Shown: positions 21,114 to 31,465 of the stretch, one piece after another | How the letters are laid out: each line of letters begins with the position of its first letter | How positions within the stretch are numbered: position 1 is the first letter of the stretch | DNA from: Spinellus fusiger | Taxonomy: Eukaryota; Mucoromycota; Mucoromycetes; Mucorales; Phycomycetaceae | Length of the DNA: 64,000 nucleotides | Assembly: GCA_025094145.1 (NCBI GenBank) | Contig: JALLLS010000002.1 | Coordinates: 558,001 to 622,000, forward strand | Direction of reading: 5' to 3' | The notes under the pieces: generated by a model | The model's database searches: none | What the model was told of the DNA's origin: nothing | Seen by the model: only the letters and a program-made list of their open reading frames with translations | Translations under genes and position numbers: made by a program

Positions 21114-22914
21114 CTAAACAGAAGACTTTACAGGACGCTGTCTTGCTTCTAGATCCTTGGCTTTTCTTGTCTTTGCCGCCTCCTCAGCCCACTTTGCCAT
21201 CTCCACATCCACCTCCTCGTACATTGTGATGAAAGGATGCTGGAGTAGCTCGGCATAGGTGGGTCTCTTCTGGGGATCCTTGTGCAGACTGTGCATACCG
21301 TTTGTTATTTCATGTGAGCAGGCCTGCATAATAACAACCCCACTTACCAGGCCGAGATAAAGTCTTTGGCGTCAGGTGTGAATTCCTCAGGCAGAGTGGG
21401 AGGCTCCTCGTCCACAATGGCCTTGAGCTGAGCAAACATATTGTCGTAGGTGTAGGGATACTTGCCACCTGCCATCTCCACCAGGGACAGGCCAAGAGAC
21501 CAGACATCAGAGGAGACGGTGTAGGTGTTGGCGGCCTTGATGCGCTCAGGCTAGAGTGCATACAGAACCTATACAGTCAGCCGTGTTCTTCTTCCATGGC
21601 CTGCTTGACTTACCGCCATGTAGCTTTGACAGCCAATGTTGGTCTTAGCAAGCGACTTGTCCAGTTGACCCGACACACCAAAATCACACAGCTTCACTTG
21701 ACCCGCCCTATTGACCAGGACATTGGTGGGCTTTACATCTGTCCACAGGGTCTACCGTCAACTCTCTTTCTTTTCTCTTCTTTGCCGTCCTCCTACCTCT
21801 GTGGATAATCGACAGCTCGTCCTTCAAGAAGCGCAGTCCTTTAAGCATCTAAGCCGCCGCCCCCTTTCTTTGTAAGCACACACACACACACACATTCTCT
21901 TCTTCTTCTTTCTTACCGAGAGTGTGATTTTAGACAGAACATCCTCAGGCACACCATCGCCATACAGTTTGTCAAGAGACCCAGCATCCATGTATTCCAT
22001 GCAGTAGTACACACACGACTCTATAAAAAAGGCCCCATAGAACTCCACAATATAATCACTTGTGCTTTTGTGGAGAATGTCCAGCTCCATTAATATCTGG
22101 TGCAGCTTTGTCTCGTCCAGTTCCAGTCGAATCTCCTATAAGAAGCAAGAGCAAGGATCAGTCTACCCCGACCTTGGTGTCTCTACAGAACTACATGCCT
22201 TCATTGCCATGACAACATTGGTCACTTGGTGAGACACTTTCTGTACCGTGCCATACTGTCCCTTTCCCAATTCTTCCTGAAGATGCAGATCGTCCATTTT
22301 AATTGCAAAGCTGCTGCCGTTGCTGAAATCCACACCATCCGCATGAATGATGGCCTTTCCAGCAAAATTGAGTTTTCCCGAGGGATCTCTTTTTATATAT
22401 TTATATGTAAATGTAAATGTAAATGTAAATGTAAATGTAAATGTAAATGTAAAATAATAATAATAATAATAATAATAAAAAGTGTCAGATAGGCTCCACT
22501 CTCCCCCTCACAAAGAAAAAAAAACGAGACAGACACTCACACATATTTGGAAAAGTTGGCAAAGGGCGTTTCTTCTGGCTTGGGGGCAAGTCCCAGCTGA
22601 GAGAGGTTGAGAGAAGGTCGGTTGCCTGGTCTTCCCATTCCCCGCAGAGGCCCTGGGCCAGGCACACGTCCACTCATGGGTGGAAGAGGAGAGCGTGGGC
22701 CCATGCGTCCACTCATGGGAGGCAGGGGAGACCGCCCTGTGCCTGCGAGTGGACCTGGCGTCGTGCCTGTTCTCGTCATGGGAGGCAGCACTGAGCGTGG
22801 AGGGTGGCTGCGTGTAGGAAGACTGCCGGGTGCACTGGCGATGGAGGAAGGTGTGGGGCGGGAGACAGGGTCGCTGTCTTCAAGAGACAAGGAAGAGAAT
22901 GTGTTGGTATCCAT
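21114..22914 (-). CDS. PBS2: MAP kinase kinase of the stress (HOG) pathway, PBS2/Wis1-like
   Basis: Exons 22541-22914, 22199-22388, 21917-22135, 21797-21848, 21614-21738, 21348-21550, 21114-21288; phases close to 445 aa. A Pro/Arg-rich N-terminus (~120 aa with PPMSGR repeats) precedes a kinase domain: [13 protein letters not shown] (P-loop), VVMAMKEIRLE (VAIK Lys), [34 protein letters not shown] (catalytic loop), [25 protein letters not shown] (activation loop with the Ser and Thr targets of MAPKKKs), [12 protein letters not shown]. The YMDAGS and [14 protein letters not shown] blocks are typical of Pbs2/Wis1, which activate Hog1/Sty1. The intron after AMK (22136-22198) begins with GC rather than GT. 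Shorter than yeast Pbs2 because of a shorter N-terminus. Confidence 0.94.
22404..22482. repeat. (AATGTA)n and (TAA)n microsatellites inside a PBS2 intron
   Basis: About eight hexamer units followed by about nine TAA units, lying within the first intron of the MAPKK gene (22389-22540). Confidence 0.9.
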
Positions 22915-23447
22915 GAGACACGTGACGGAAGAAGACAAGTCAATAGGAACAAAAGAGTCGAGAAGATAGAACAGGATAGAGTCTATAGAAAATATATAGA
23001 AAATATATAGAAAATATATAGAATATATATATATAGAATATATATATAGAATATATATAAAATAGAATATAAAATATATAGAATATATATAGAATATATA
23101 TAAAATAGAATATAAAAATATATAAAATAGAATATAAAAATATACAAAATATACAAAATAGAATATAAAATAGATAGACATAGAAAGGGAGAGTGTGACG
23201 TAAGGATCCATACCTATTGAGACCCAGATCAATGGCCGCTGGTCTTATCAGCACAGAAAGGTGCTCTCCTTGCCAAGTCACCCAAGAAACACACCAGGCC
23301 AATCAGACAAAAGAGGGCGGAGTCTGCTCTGAATGTGACGTTGTAGTGGCAGGGGATTTTTCGTCCCTTTATTTTCATCCCTTTCTCGGGTGGGATTATT
23401 TTCTATCGTCGCTTTCCGGGTCTTCTTTTATTGCTCACCTTTGCACC
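22915..23447. other. Divergent promoter region with an AT array
   Basis: Separates PBS2 (-) from MIC26/27 (+). From 22978 to 23185 it consists of irregular TATATAGAA/TATAAAATAGAA units. Should hold both promoters. Confidence 0.6.
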
Positions 23448-24606
23448 ATGTTCTCGCCTATTATGAGACAGTCTGTAGGTATGAACAGTCAAATGAAAAG
23501 AAACTTACAAAGAAAAACAAAACAAAAAAGTTGGCTGCTGCTGCTTCTAGTGTTGTCGTGGTTATGGGCCAGTCCCAGACAGTCTATGCTGAAGGAAGAA
23601 CAAAGGTAAACTGTCTTTTTTTTTTCTTTCTTTCTTTCTTTCTTTGTGAGGGGGGTCTGTTTCTTATCATGTATCTATGATTGATTGTTTGTTATGGAAT
23701 TAGCTTAGTATCTATGACGAGCCCCAGCCAAAGGTGGTGATTGTGGAGTCACCTACTAAGCTTGAGGAACATATTGCCTATGCTCAGAAATACGCTCATT
23801 CTACACTGGAAGAAAGCAAGGTAAACTACTCGCCATAGCAAATCAACAGTAGTCACAGGAAGAAAGGAAGAAAGGAAGAAAAAAAGGAAAAACAGCGTCC
23901 ATTGATGCACTGTGTATTCTTGCTGGTCTAGGGTCATGTCTATTCAATCCACAAAAGAGTCAAGGACTTTGAGAATGAAGTGATCAGTAAGTACCTCGAG
24001 TCCATGGCAATGGAAACAACTCACACACCTGTCCTCTCTCTCTTCTAGCCACTGTCCAGACAACCGTGACCGACGAGGACTTCTTTCCCAACAGTCTGTT
24101 TGTGGGTGTTGCTGCATTGGCAGGCACCATCATTGCTCGTAGACGCAACCTATTCCTGCGATTTGCCACCTCCAGTGCACTTGCTTATGGTGCATCTGCC
24201 TATCTGCTGCCAAAGACAACACACAATCTGGGTGTGCAGTGGGAGCGTCTGGAAAACCAGTGTCCTCACTTGAAGTCTGCACACCAGTCTGTGAATGGTG
24301 TTGTGAAGTGTGCTCGTAAAGAAGTTGAGGGTGTGCTGGCTCAATTGAAGAACACAGTAGAAAGCAACAAGAGACTTCTGGTGGATCAATTCCAGTCGGG
24401 TGTTGGTAAACTAAAAGAAGAAGCACTGAAGGATAAACAGGCCTTTGATGAGATAAAGAAGGATGTTGAGAGCATGTACTCCACCCGATCCAACGTAAGT
24501 GTTTCTCTATCCATTTTTATTCTATTGTTTATTGTTGGTAAGTGGCATACTGAGTAACATGGAGTAGCCTGGTGTAGAAGAGACATTGAAGAAGAGCAAG
24601 CAGTAA
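23448..24606 (+). CDS. MIC27: MICOS complex subunit MIC26/MIC27 (apolipoprotein O-like)
   Basis: Inner-membrane protein of mitochondrial cristae junctions. Exons 23448-23474, 23531-23605, 23704-23820, 23932-23986, 24049-24494, 24568-24606; phases close to 252 aa. A short N-terminus with AAAASSVVVVMG could be a presequence or membrane segment. Then SIYDEPQPKVVIVESPTKLE, the conserved start of the ApoO domain, and after exon 5 begins the two hydrophobic stretches SLFVGVAALAGTIIARRRN and SSALAYGASAYLLP, followed by an amphipathic, charged C-terminal helix. Length and order fit fungal MIC26/MIC27. First exon (9 codons) rests on donor GTAGGT at 23475. Confidence 0.88.
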
Positions 24607-24792
24607 AAAAGGGGGAGGAGAGGATCTTAATAAATGCCAAGCTGAATGTATGATGGCCAATGGTATATATTTCACGGTCAGTCACTACAGTAGCAGAGTG
24701 AAGAATGGAAAAGGAAGAATGGACACATCATTAAAAAAGGAATATGTTATCCATTTGGAATAGCAAGAGATGGGTTGAATAGCAAAGGACCA

Positions 24793-26130
24793 CTAGAGAA
24801 AGTCATAGCCTGATTCTCTCATAACAGAGGCTATATGAGTAGGCTAGGTTATACGTGTTATTCAATGCAGCCATTGGACTCTTGGACACTTACTGGGCAT
24901 TTACGAAGAAAGGTAGAGTTTCTTTGGCTAGTGTAGAGTCCAATGGTGGTGTTGACCCACGGAATATCCTCTGATACCATTAGCTCTTGGTGGGGCTGCA
25001 TAACACGGTATTTAGTTTCAATGGTCTGGGAGTAAAGAAGATGAGTCATTAGGCAGCAGGATGTGTTATTTTGAGGCATAATGGAGATCAGGAGGTAGAA
25101 GATAACTCACTTGGAGATGTTTGGTTGCTTCTTCATACACCCTAGTACGGCCTGACTGTCTTGCTGTGTTTAGCATTCTTTGTAGAATGTGGGCCATGTG
25201 TGTAGTTTCTTTGATGCATCCAGTCAGTTTCTATAGTATCAATGCACCATCAGTACACCAATACATCTGCATAGAAGAAGAATAAAAAAGAAAAGAAAAC
25301 AGACTCACTTCACTGTAGAAGGGTGAAAATATAAGTGGATAAGTAGCACATAAATGACTAGACACCAAGTACATTAGGGTGTAGATAATGTAGCCTTCTG
25401 TCCCAACAGAAACATTTTCAAGGTTTTCTACTAATCTATCCTGAGGTGGTAAAAGAGTAAAAGATACAATAGACAAGTCTGTAGAGATTCAACAATAGAA
25501 AGGATATTGTCTGTCTTCCACTCAAATGCAAGCAGGAGCCTCTCAAGCCTAGCATAGGGAGCAGGTCGTTCAAGCAGATTGGATAAAGGTGTTGTAGTAA
25601 AGGTCTTTGGTATAAAGAACAGAAAGTCTATAATGCATTAGAGATGGAAGATTAGAGGGAGGCTTACGTTGATCTTCTTTTGAATCTGGAGAGAGATGAC
25701 TCTTGAGCTTGAATCCACACATCTCCATGACCTTCCTGAGGGGCTTCTTTAGCCATTGGTAGGAAGCAAGACCTCCAATACCATTAATATGGCTAGTACA
25801 GTATAAAAGAGAGTCAAGGAAGACATGGGATAGAGTACAAGAGATCTATGCATGTGGATGTAGGTATATTTGTACATATATATATATAAATATAAAGGAT
25901 ATTTCTATGATCAGATTTCCCCCATCCAAGATACTGTCTAGCTTCTCAAGAGCAAACAGATCCTTAGTGTACACTTGATAGTCTAGTATCTGAGTGCACT
26001 TTAGGGTAAGATGGAGGGGGAATGGGAAGGCAGCTTCTTTGGTGCGTATATTAGGAATTGGCAAAGTAACATCCCTCTCTCTTCTGTAGATGGACATGTC
26101 GCTTGTCTGAGTAGCCTTGTTCTGTGCCAT
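24793..26130 (-). CDS. Unknown protein, about seven exons
   Basis: Exons I can support: 25494-25627, 25309-25440, 25111-25230, 24894-25025 and the last, 24793-24843. These five join in frame; the donor of 25494-25627 (GTTGAATC) is weak. Upstream, an exon ends at 25668 (CGFKLKSHL region, start near 25792), and the first begins at ATG 26130 (MAQNKATQTSDMSIYRRERD). The join between these two is unresolved because phases do not match at the obvious sites. Readable blocks include FIPKTFTTTPLSNLLE, YARLERLLLAFEWKTDN, EGYIIYTLMYLVSSHLCATY (hydrophobic), THMAHILQRMLNTARQSGR and the C-terminal IASVMRESGYDFL. No family recognised. It converges on MIC26/27, with only 186 bp between stop codons. Confidence 0.6.
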
Positions 26131-26245
26131 GAAAGAGAAGTAAACAAACAACAGTAGATGTTGTTTTCTTATAGACTGATCTATGTGACCTTTTTCTTTT
26201 TTTCTTTTATAAATGTGTTTTGGTCTTTTGCTGTCTATTAAGCCT

Positions 26246-26249
26246 GTCT

Positions 26250-26285
<36 letters not shown>

Positions 26286-26286
26286 T
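26246..26286. repeat. (ATTT)n microsatellite
   Basis: About ten ATTT units in the spacer between PUS3 and the unknown gene. Confidence 0.9.
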
Positions 26287-26358
26287 CTACCCACCTATCT
26301 ATCTAGGCATAGACACCCCAGTCTGATTCATGCTACTATGTACAAATTAATATTCATT

Positions 26359-27678
26359 TTAAAGCTCTAGTCTCGCCCTCTTTCTTGCTCTGTATTTGTC
26401 CTTTTTCACTTTGTCTGAATCTGCCCTCTTTCGCCCCATAAGATAACAATACTTTGACATGCGCATCTCTTGACCCCCTCCCAGAACCACCGTAGCCACG
26501 CCATCGGTTATGGGGGTGCGATGACGGATCCTATCTTCTACTGTGACAAGAGCATCTTCCTCAGGAATAGTAGACTGAAGAACAGACTCCATAAAGGTTT
26601 GGCACATGAGTCCACGGAGCATAAGCACAGTCCACTGTTCTTGGAGCTGGCCAAACAGTCGCATGGGAGTGGGGAAGTTGCCTGCAGTGGCGTAGATCCA
26701 TTCCAGTCCTTCGTATTCACTATCATACAAGACCAATGGAAGATCACTTGCCATGGGATATTCTGGCTTGGCATCACACGTCTCAATGTCCATCAGTTGG
26801 TGAATCACTTCAGGTGTTTCCAATCCCTGTCCTATGAGAAACAAGACAGACATCATACACCGTACTTGATGCCACAGAAAGGCAGATCCCTTGAGCACCA
26901 CCTCATAAAGGGAGAGATGGGGACTTAGTAATTGAACACTGAGAGTAGACACAGGCTGGATGTCGAGTGAAATCACAGTGCGTCTGTAGGTTACAAGGTC
27001 TTTGCTAGGATCCAGTTTACAAAAGTTGCGAAAGTCATGCTCTCCTTGTAGATAGCCAGCAGCCACCTTCATAGCCTCCAGGTCCATATGTCCCTTGCTG
27101 AAAAAGTACTTGTAGGTGCGTGATTTACAGTCAAAGCGAGCATTGAAATCAGAGGCAACGGAAGACCATGCCAGAACACGAATATCAAGAGGAAGAAGCC
27201 GGTTCAATGAATCCAGATAGGTCAATTCTCGACTTCTTGCTGCCTTTTCAAGAACAGGATCCTCCAACTCCTCCCGTGTCAGGGCACTTCTAACATCCAA
27301 AGAAATCACTTGGCCCAATCCACTCACTCCCTTATCAGTACGTCCACAGCGAGAGAACTTGGCTGACTCTGGGTCAATGATAAGTTTGCTCTCTATCAGT
27401 GCACGAAACAGGTGTCCTTCTACAGTGGGTGTCTTTTCTTCATCCATTTGGGCCGCAAATCCAATGTACTGCCAACCGAGATAAGCGACCTTAAAGGCAA
27501 CTCTACGTGTGCAGTATCTGCTAAAGTCAAATGGACGCTCTTTTCTTGGTGCTTTCTTTCTTCTTTTCTTTTTTTCATGGTTCTGTTGCTCGGCGTTTGT
27601 CACTGCTTCTGCTTCAAGGGTACGAATTCTTTCGAGGAGTTGTTCTCGAGTGCAGTCTTCATAGTGGGGAGTGTCCAT
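26359..27678 (-). CDS. DEG1/PUS3: tRNA pseudouridine(38/39) synthase
   Basis: Makes pseudouridine at positions 38 and 39 in the anticodon stem-loop of tRNAs. Single 439-codon exon. TruA-family blocks: FKVAYLGWQYIGFAAQ (~62-77), SRCGRTDKGVSGLGQVISL with the catalytic Asp at residue 115, SDFNARFDCKSRTYKYFF, GEHDFRNFCKLD, LKGSAFLWHQVRCMMSVL. The FCKLD and KTPTVEGHLFRAL blocks match the Deg1/Pus3 branch rather than Pus1. Basic N-terminus KKKRRKKAPRKER suggests RNA contact or nuclear entry. It starts 167 bp from the divergent SET-domain gene. Confidence 0.97.
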   Translation of the reverse strand: MDTPHYEDCTREQLLERIRTLEAEAVTNAEQQNHEKKKRRKKAPRKERPFDFSRYCTRRVAFKVAYLGWQYIGFAAQMDEEKTPTVEGHLFRALIESKLIIDPESAKFSRCGRTDKGVSGLGQVISLDVRSALTREELEDPVLEKAARSRELTYLDSLNRLLPLDIRVLAWSSVASDFNARFDCKSRTYKYFFSKGHMDLEAMKVAAGYLQGEHDFRNFCKLDPSKDLVTYRRTVISLDIQPVSTLSVQLLSPHLSLYEVVLKGSAFLWHQVRCMMSVLFLIGQGLETPEVIHQLMDIETCDAKPEYPMASDLPLVLYDSEYEGLEWIYATAGNFPTPMRLFGQLQEQWTVLMLRGLMCQTFMESVLQSTIPEEDALVTVEDRIRHRTPITDGVATVVLGGGQEMRMSKYCYLMGRKRADSDKVKKDKYRARKRARLEL

Positions 27679-27845
27679 ACCAACGAGGCAAAAAGAGAGA
27701 ATTAAATAAATAAAATAAATAAAATAAAATAAAATAAAATAAAAAAATAAAATATGAGTAAAAAAGGGAAAAGAGAAAAATGCATATGTTATTTTACACC
27801 TGTAATTTCAAGCAGAAGACAAGCCACAAGCCACTTGGTTTCCTC
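27679..27845. promoter_or_regulatory. Short divergent (bidirectional) promoter region
   Basis: Only 167 bp separate the PUS3 start (27678, -) from the SET-gene start (27846, +). It contains (AATAAA)/(AATAA) tracts at 27700-27750. If the alternative upstream ATG at 27780 is used by the SET gene, the gap is ~100 bp. Confidence 0.6.
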
Positions 27846-29694
27846 ATGACAGATTCTTTTGAACAAGCCAACAGAGCATTCTGGCAGTGGTTGGAGGACA
27901 ATGGCACAGAGCTCTCCAAAAGTATTGCTATTGAAGACTACCGTAATGAGGAGGCTGGACGTGGTGTGGTGGCTACAAGTGATATAAAGGTAAAGATTCC
28001 TTTCTTTCTTTCTTTTTCTTTTTTCTTTTTGCACAAGTCACTTATGGACTCAAGGAAGGAGAGGTGCTGTTCTCTTTGCCAAGGAATATTCTCTTGACAC
28101 CCCTCCATTCTTCATTAAGAAGTTTACAAGGCATGGATGTCATTTTAGACAGTCTCAAGGGCTGGAGTGTGCTGATTCTCTGTCTTATGTATGAAAGTCA
28201 GAAGAAGGATTCTTTCTGGAAGCCCTATTTTGGTAAAAACAGAGTAAAGTGTACACTATAAAAAGAAAAAGAAAATAATAACCATGCTTTTTATTGTTAA
28301 GATGTGCTTTCTACTTCCTTTTCCACGCCCATGTTCTGGAGTGAGGAGGAATTGAAGATGTTACAAGGCACTGCTATTGTTGGTAAGCTATAGTCATGAT
28401 TGGTGAAGAGATCTATCTATTCATATAGATGGAAAAAAGTCATGAATAATAAACACTGTCTACTCTACACATTGTATAGATAAAATTGGCAAACAAGATG
28501 CAGAGGCCATGTTTGAGTCTGATATTCTTCCAATTATTAAAGTGAGTTCTCATGGGGAAGAACACATCTTTTATCAATGAACTAGGGTCATCCAGATATA
28601 TTTGATGAGAGTATCCATACAGTGGATTTGTTCCATACATGCGGTTCTTTGGTAATGGCTTATAGCTTCACTGATGAACTTGGAATGAATCCCACCAAGA
28701 AAGAGAACGAAGACAAGGAAGACGAAGACAAGGAAGACGAAGACGAAGACGAAGAAGACGAAGAAGACGAGAACACTATGATTGCTATGGTACCTTTGGC
28801 CGATACATTGAACCACAAAACTGGATTCAATAATGCACGTCTCTTCCATGAATCAGACTGTTTAAAAATGAAAGCCATCAAAGACATTGCAGTGGGAGAA
28901 CAAATATTCAATACTTATGGTGAATTGTGCAATGCTGATCTACTCAGAAAGTACGGCTTTGTCGATTCAGTCAATGAATTTGACTTGGTAGAACTTAATG
29001 GAGCCTTTGTAACTGATATCTTATTCAACCCCCAGGATGACGAGGATCTACGAGACAGAAAGGTAAGAAACAATAGAACCACACAATAGAACCGCACAAT
29101 AGAACCGACATTTATCCCATTGACAAATATGCAATGACTGTCTGCAGCTTCAATTCTTAATGGAAGAAGGTGTTCTGGATGAGTAAGTGATAGAACCAAT
29201 GTATGACCAGGAGTAACTCACATGGATCTCTTACGTAGCTTCTTTATTCTTGATAATTCATTGGAGATGCCCGAGGAATTAATCATCACTGGTAAGGCAT
29301 TGACCTCATACAACTTAGGCAGGTAGGACTGAGCTGACATACCATTTCCTAAGCATGTGTATTACAATCACTGCCTCATGAGTTTGAAAAGATGGAAACA
29401 AAACAAAAGCTACCTAAGCCTAAACAAACACCAGAGATGACACGCTTGTTCATTGTTCTACTAAAGAAGCGTTTGGAATTGTATCCTTCTATTGAGGTAA
29501 GAAAGACCAATGCCCTGTGCTTACTAACGACTGTTGACTTATAGTTGGCAGTGTCTATGAATTTAAACCAGAGAAATGCGTTGGCAGTCCAGAAGGGAGA
29601 GTGCAAGATATTAAAAGAAATAATAGCAATGCTTAAGAATACTAAACGCCCTGCAGATACAACATCTATTAATAAGGCAAAGAGACAAAAATAA
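27846..29694 (+). CDS. RKM4: SET-domain protein lysine methyltransferase, SETD6/RKM4-like
   Basis: Nine exons: 27846-27989, 28055-28232, 28302-28382, 28480-28541, 28586-29062, 29148-29182, 29239-29291, 29354-29496, 29545-29694; phases close to 440 aa. N-terminal SET part: AGRGVVATSDIKEGEVLFSL with PRNILLT; then an inserted iSET region with WKPYF; the SAM/catalytic part MVPLADTLNHKTGFNN and IFNTYGELCNADLLRKYGF. This NH..(N) and YGEL.N..LL..YGF pattern belongs to the SETD6/Rkm4 Rubisco-LSMT-like group. Yeast Rkm4 methylates ribosomal protein L42. A run of Glu/Asp/Lys (EDKEDED-type, 28706-28775) is inserted just before the catalytic block. Substrate is inferred. Confidence 0.93.
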
Positions 29695-30028
29695 AGATAT
29701 CTATATCTTTCTGTATTATCTATTTATGGCGAGCAAATGTATTTGAAACATATATTGTCCGTAGCACTGAACAAGTAGCGTATCCACCCCTGTGCCGGTC
29801 TGCCTTTTAAACAACAGCGGAGAATTCATAGATAAAGATATAGATAATTTGCCCATAGATGTGTTTTTTTCCTACATCTGTGCTACTCAGCGTCGTATTT
29901 ATTTACTTTATCAAGGCATTTCCATTTTCGTTGAATACTCTTCTCTCCATCTTCTTTCTCTTCTTCATTTCATTTCTCTTTCATTTCTGAATTGAAATAT
30001 TCTCTTTTAGAATTCATACATCACATCA
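29695..30028. other. Intergenic between SET gene and cyclin
   Basis: About 330 bp with the cyclin promoter. Pyrimidine-rich before the start codon. An in-frame open stretch at 29792-29995 has no recognisable similarity and is taken as chance. Confidence 0.5.
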
Positions 30029-30784
30029 ATGCCAATGATTGACTGTATTCAGCCAACACATCTACTTTCATCTGTTCATCAAAGCCCTGAACTGCTTCTA
30101 TCTTACATTTCCCATACCACTGATACTTTGATAAAATGCTCAGAACATAAGAAATACTATCAGCATCGTCTTTTACCTGATATTGGATCTTTTGTCAACT
30201 ACATTTATTCAAAATGCCACTTGACACCCACCGTACTTGTCATTGGCTTAATATACCTTGAACGTCTCAAGGCCTGCTTACCGAATGAGTCCCAGGGAGG
30301 TAAATTTAAAGGAGTGCAGTAGGGTGTATCTTTATTTTTAAGTCTTTTGTCTAAATCTTTTATTGTTATTTAGAATATGACACACCCTATAAAATGTTTC
30401 TAGCTTCCGTGGTTCTAGCATCTAAATTCGTAGATGATGGTAATACAGTCACTCATGCTGTTTATCGTGCGGTAGCCGTATTGTATACTCGAGAAGAGCT
30501 GAATGAAATGGAGAGAAGCTTCTTAGGTAGGTCCTGCTTTGATAGAATCAAATAAATATTCATTTCTATTATCAATCTATTCACTAATGATCCTTTTTTT
30601 CTTTTTTTTTATTACTACTAGGTGTCATCAATGTAAGTATATGAATTGTCACTTTCTATTATCCATTGACTAAATTAAATTGGCATTTATTAAACAGTTC
30701 AACCTCTATGTCAGCCTTAATCAGGTTACTTGCTTCTTGGAGGAACACCAATATACCATTGGACTTGAACTGAATCTTGTGTAA
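30029..30784 (+). CDS. Pcl1/2-type (Pho85-like) cyclin
   Basis: Exons 30029-30299, 30374-30526, 30622-30632 and 30698-30784 join with phases 1, 1, 0 into 173 aa. A single cyclin fold is seen: LLPDIGSFVNYIYSKCHLT, VLVIGLIYLERLKACLP, then YKMFLASVVLASKFVDDGN (the conserved LA..LAAK.L.D helix of Pcl cyclins), AVYRAVAVLYTREELNEMER and FLGVINFNLYVSLNQ. The Lys in LASKF and the Glu in EMERSFL are the CDK-contact pair of cyclins. The third exon is only 11 nt (VIN). Short for a Pcl cyclin but complete over the cyclin box. Partner kinase is inferred. Confidence 0.85.
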
Positions 30785-31312
30785 ATACGCCAACATCTTA
30801 TCATCTTCTCCTTCCCATCTTCTGCCTCCCACCTCCTATTTTCTCTATTGCATATATTTTATTTTTTTACATGTTTTATTTGATGTCATTTCTTCGGTAT
30901 CTTGATGAATAAACCGGAATAATGACTTTTCTTTTTTTTTCTTTTTTTCTTTCTTTCTTTCTTTCAAATTGCTTCTATTTAATTGTTTCTGATGTCTATA
31001 TAAAATAAGTGCATAGACATATTAAGAGAGTAAACACTTTCTTTAGCAAATAAAGTACACATGTTGTGAGATAATTATAGACCAGCTTTCTAAAGTAGAT
31101 ATAAGTGGGGATATCTTTCCAATGTTGCGGTTTGATAGGAGCAAATGTTGCTCAATGAGTAACACTAGAAAAGTTTTGTTTTGGTACAAAGTCCCTTGGG
31201 TTTTTATCAATATAAAAAAATGCCGATTTTCCTTCCTCAGATCTGGTCAGCAAAAAAAAGGTTTATTAAATAATGTGTTCTGTGCACCTTTAAATTTATA
31301 ATACTTCACATT

Positions 31313-31465
31313 ATGGTAGAACAATTGTATGGAGTACAGGCTCATATTTTCTGTATTCCTATAGACATAAGCCTATCTGAATTATCGAATGCCATTAATA
31401 GAAAAGAACACCAAAGCGTTATTAAAGCTTTACAGGTATGTTGGCACTATTTTACTATTGAGTGA
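31313..31465 (+). CDS. Short open frame, 50 aa, doubtful
   Basis: ATG 31313 to TGA 31463-31465, reading VQAHIFCIPIDISLSELSNA and a helical stretch. The phrase IPIDISLSEL looks protein-like and a GTATGT donor-like site follows CTTTACAG at 31436, so it may be an exon of a lost gene. No family recognised. Confidence 0.2.
   Translation: MVEQLYGVQAHIFCIPIDISLSELSNAINRKEHQSVIKALQVCWHYFTIE

Noticed and set aside
22607..22969. Gly/Arg/Pro-rich + frame antisense to PBS2 exon 1
   Set aside because: Mirror of the PPMSGR repeats of the true MAPKK N-terminus.
22940..23302. Tyr/Ile/Phe-rich minus-strand frame
   Set aside because: Translation of an AT-rich array (TATATAGAA units), not a membrane protein.
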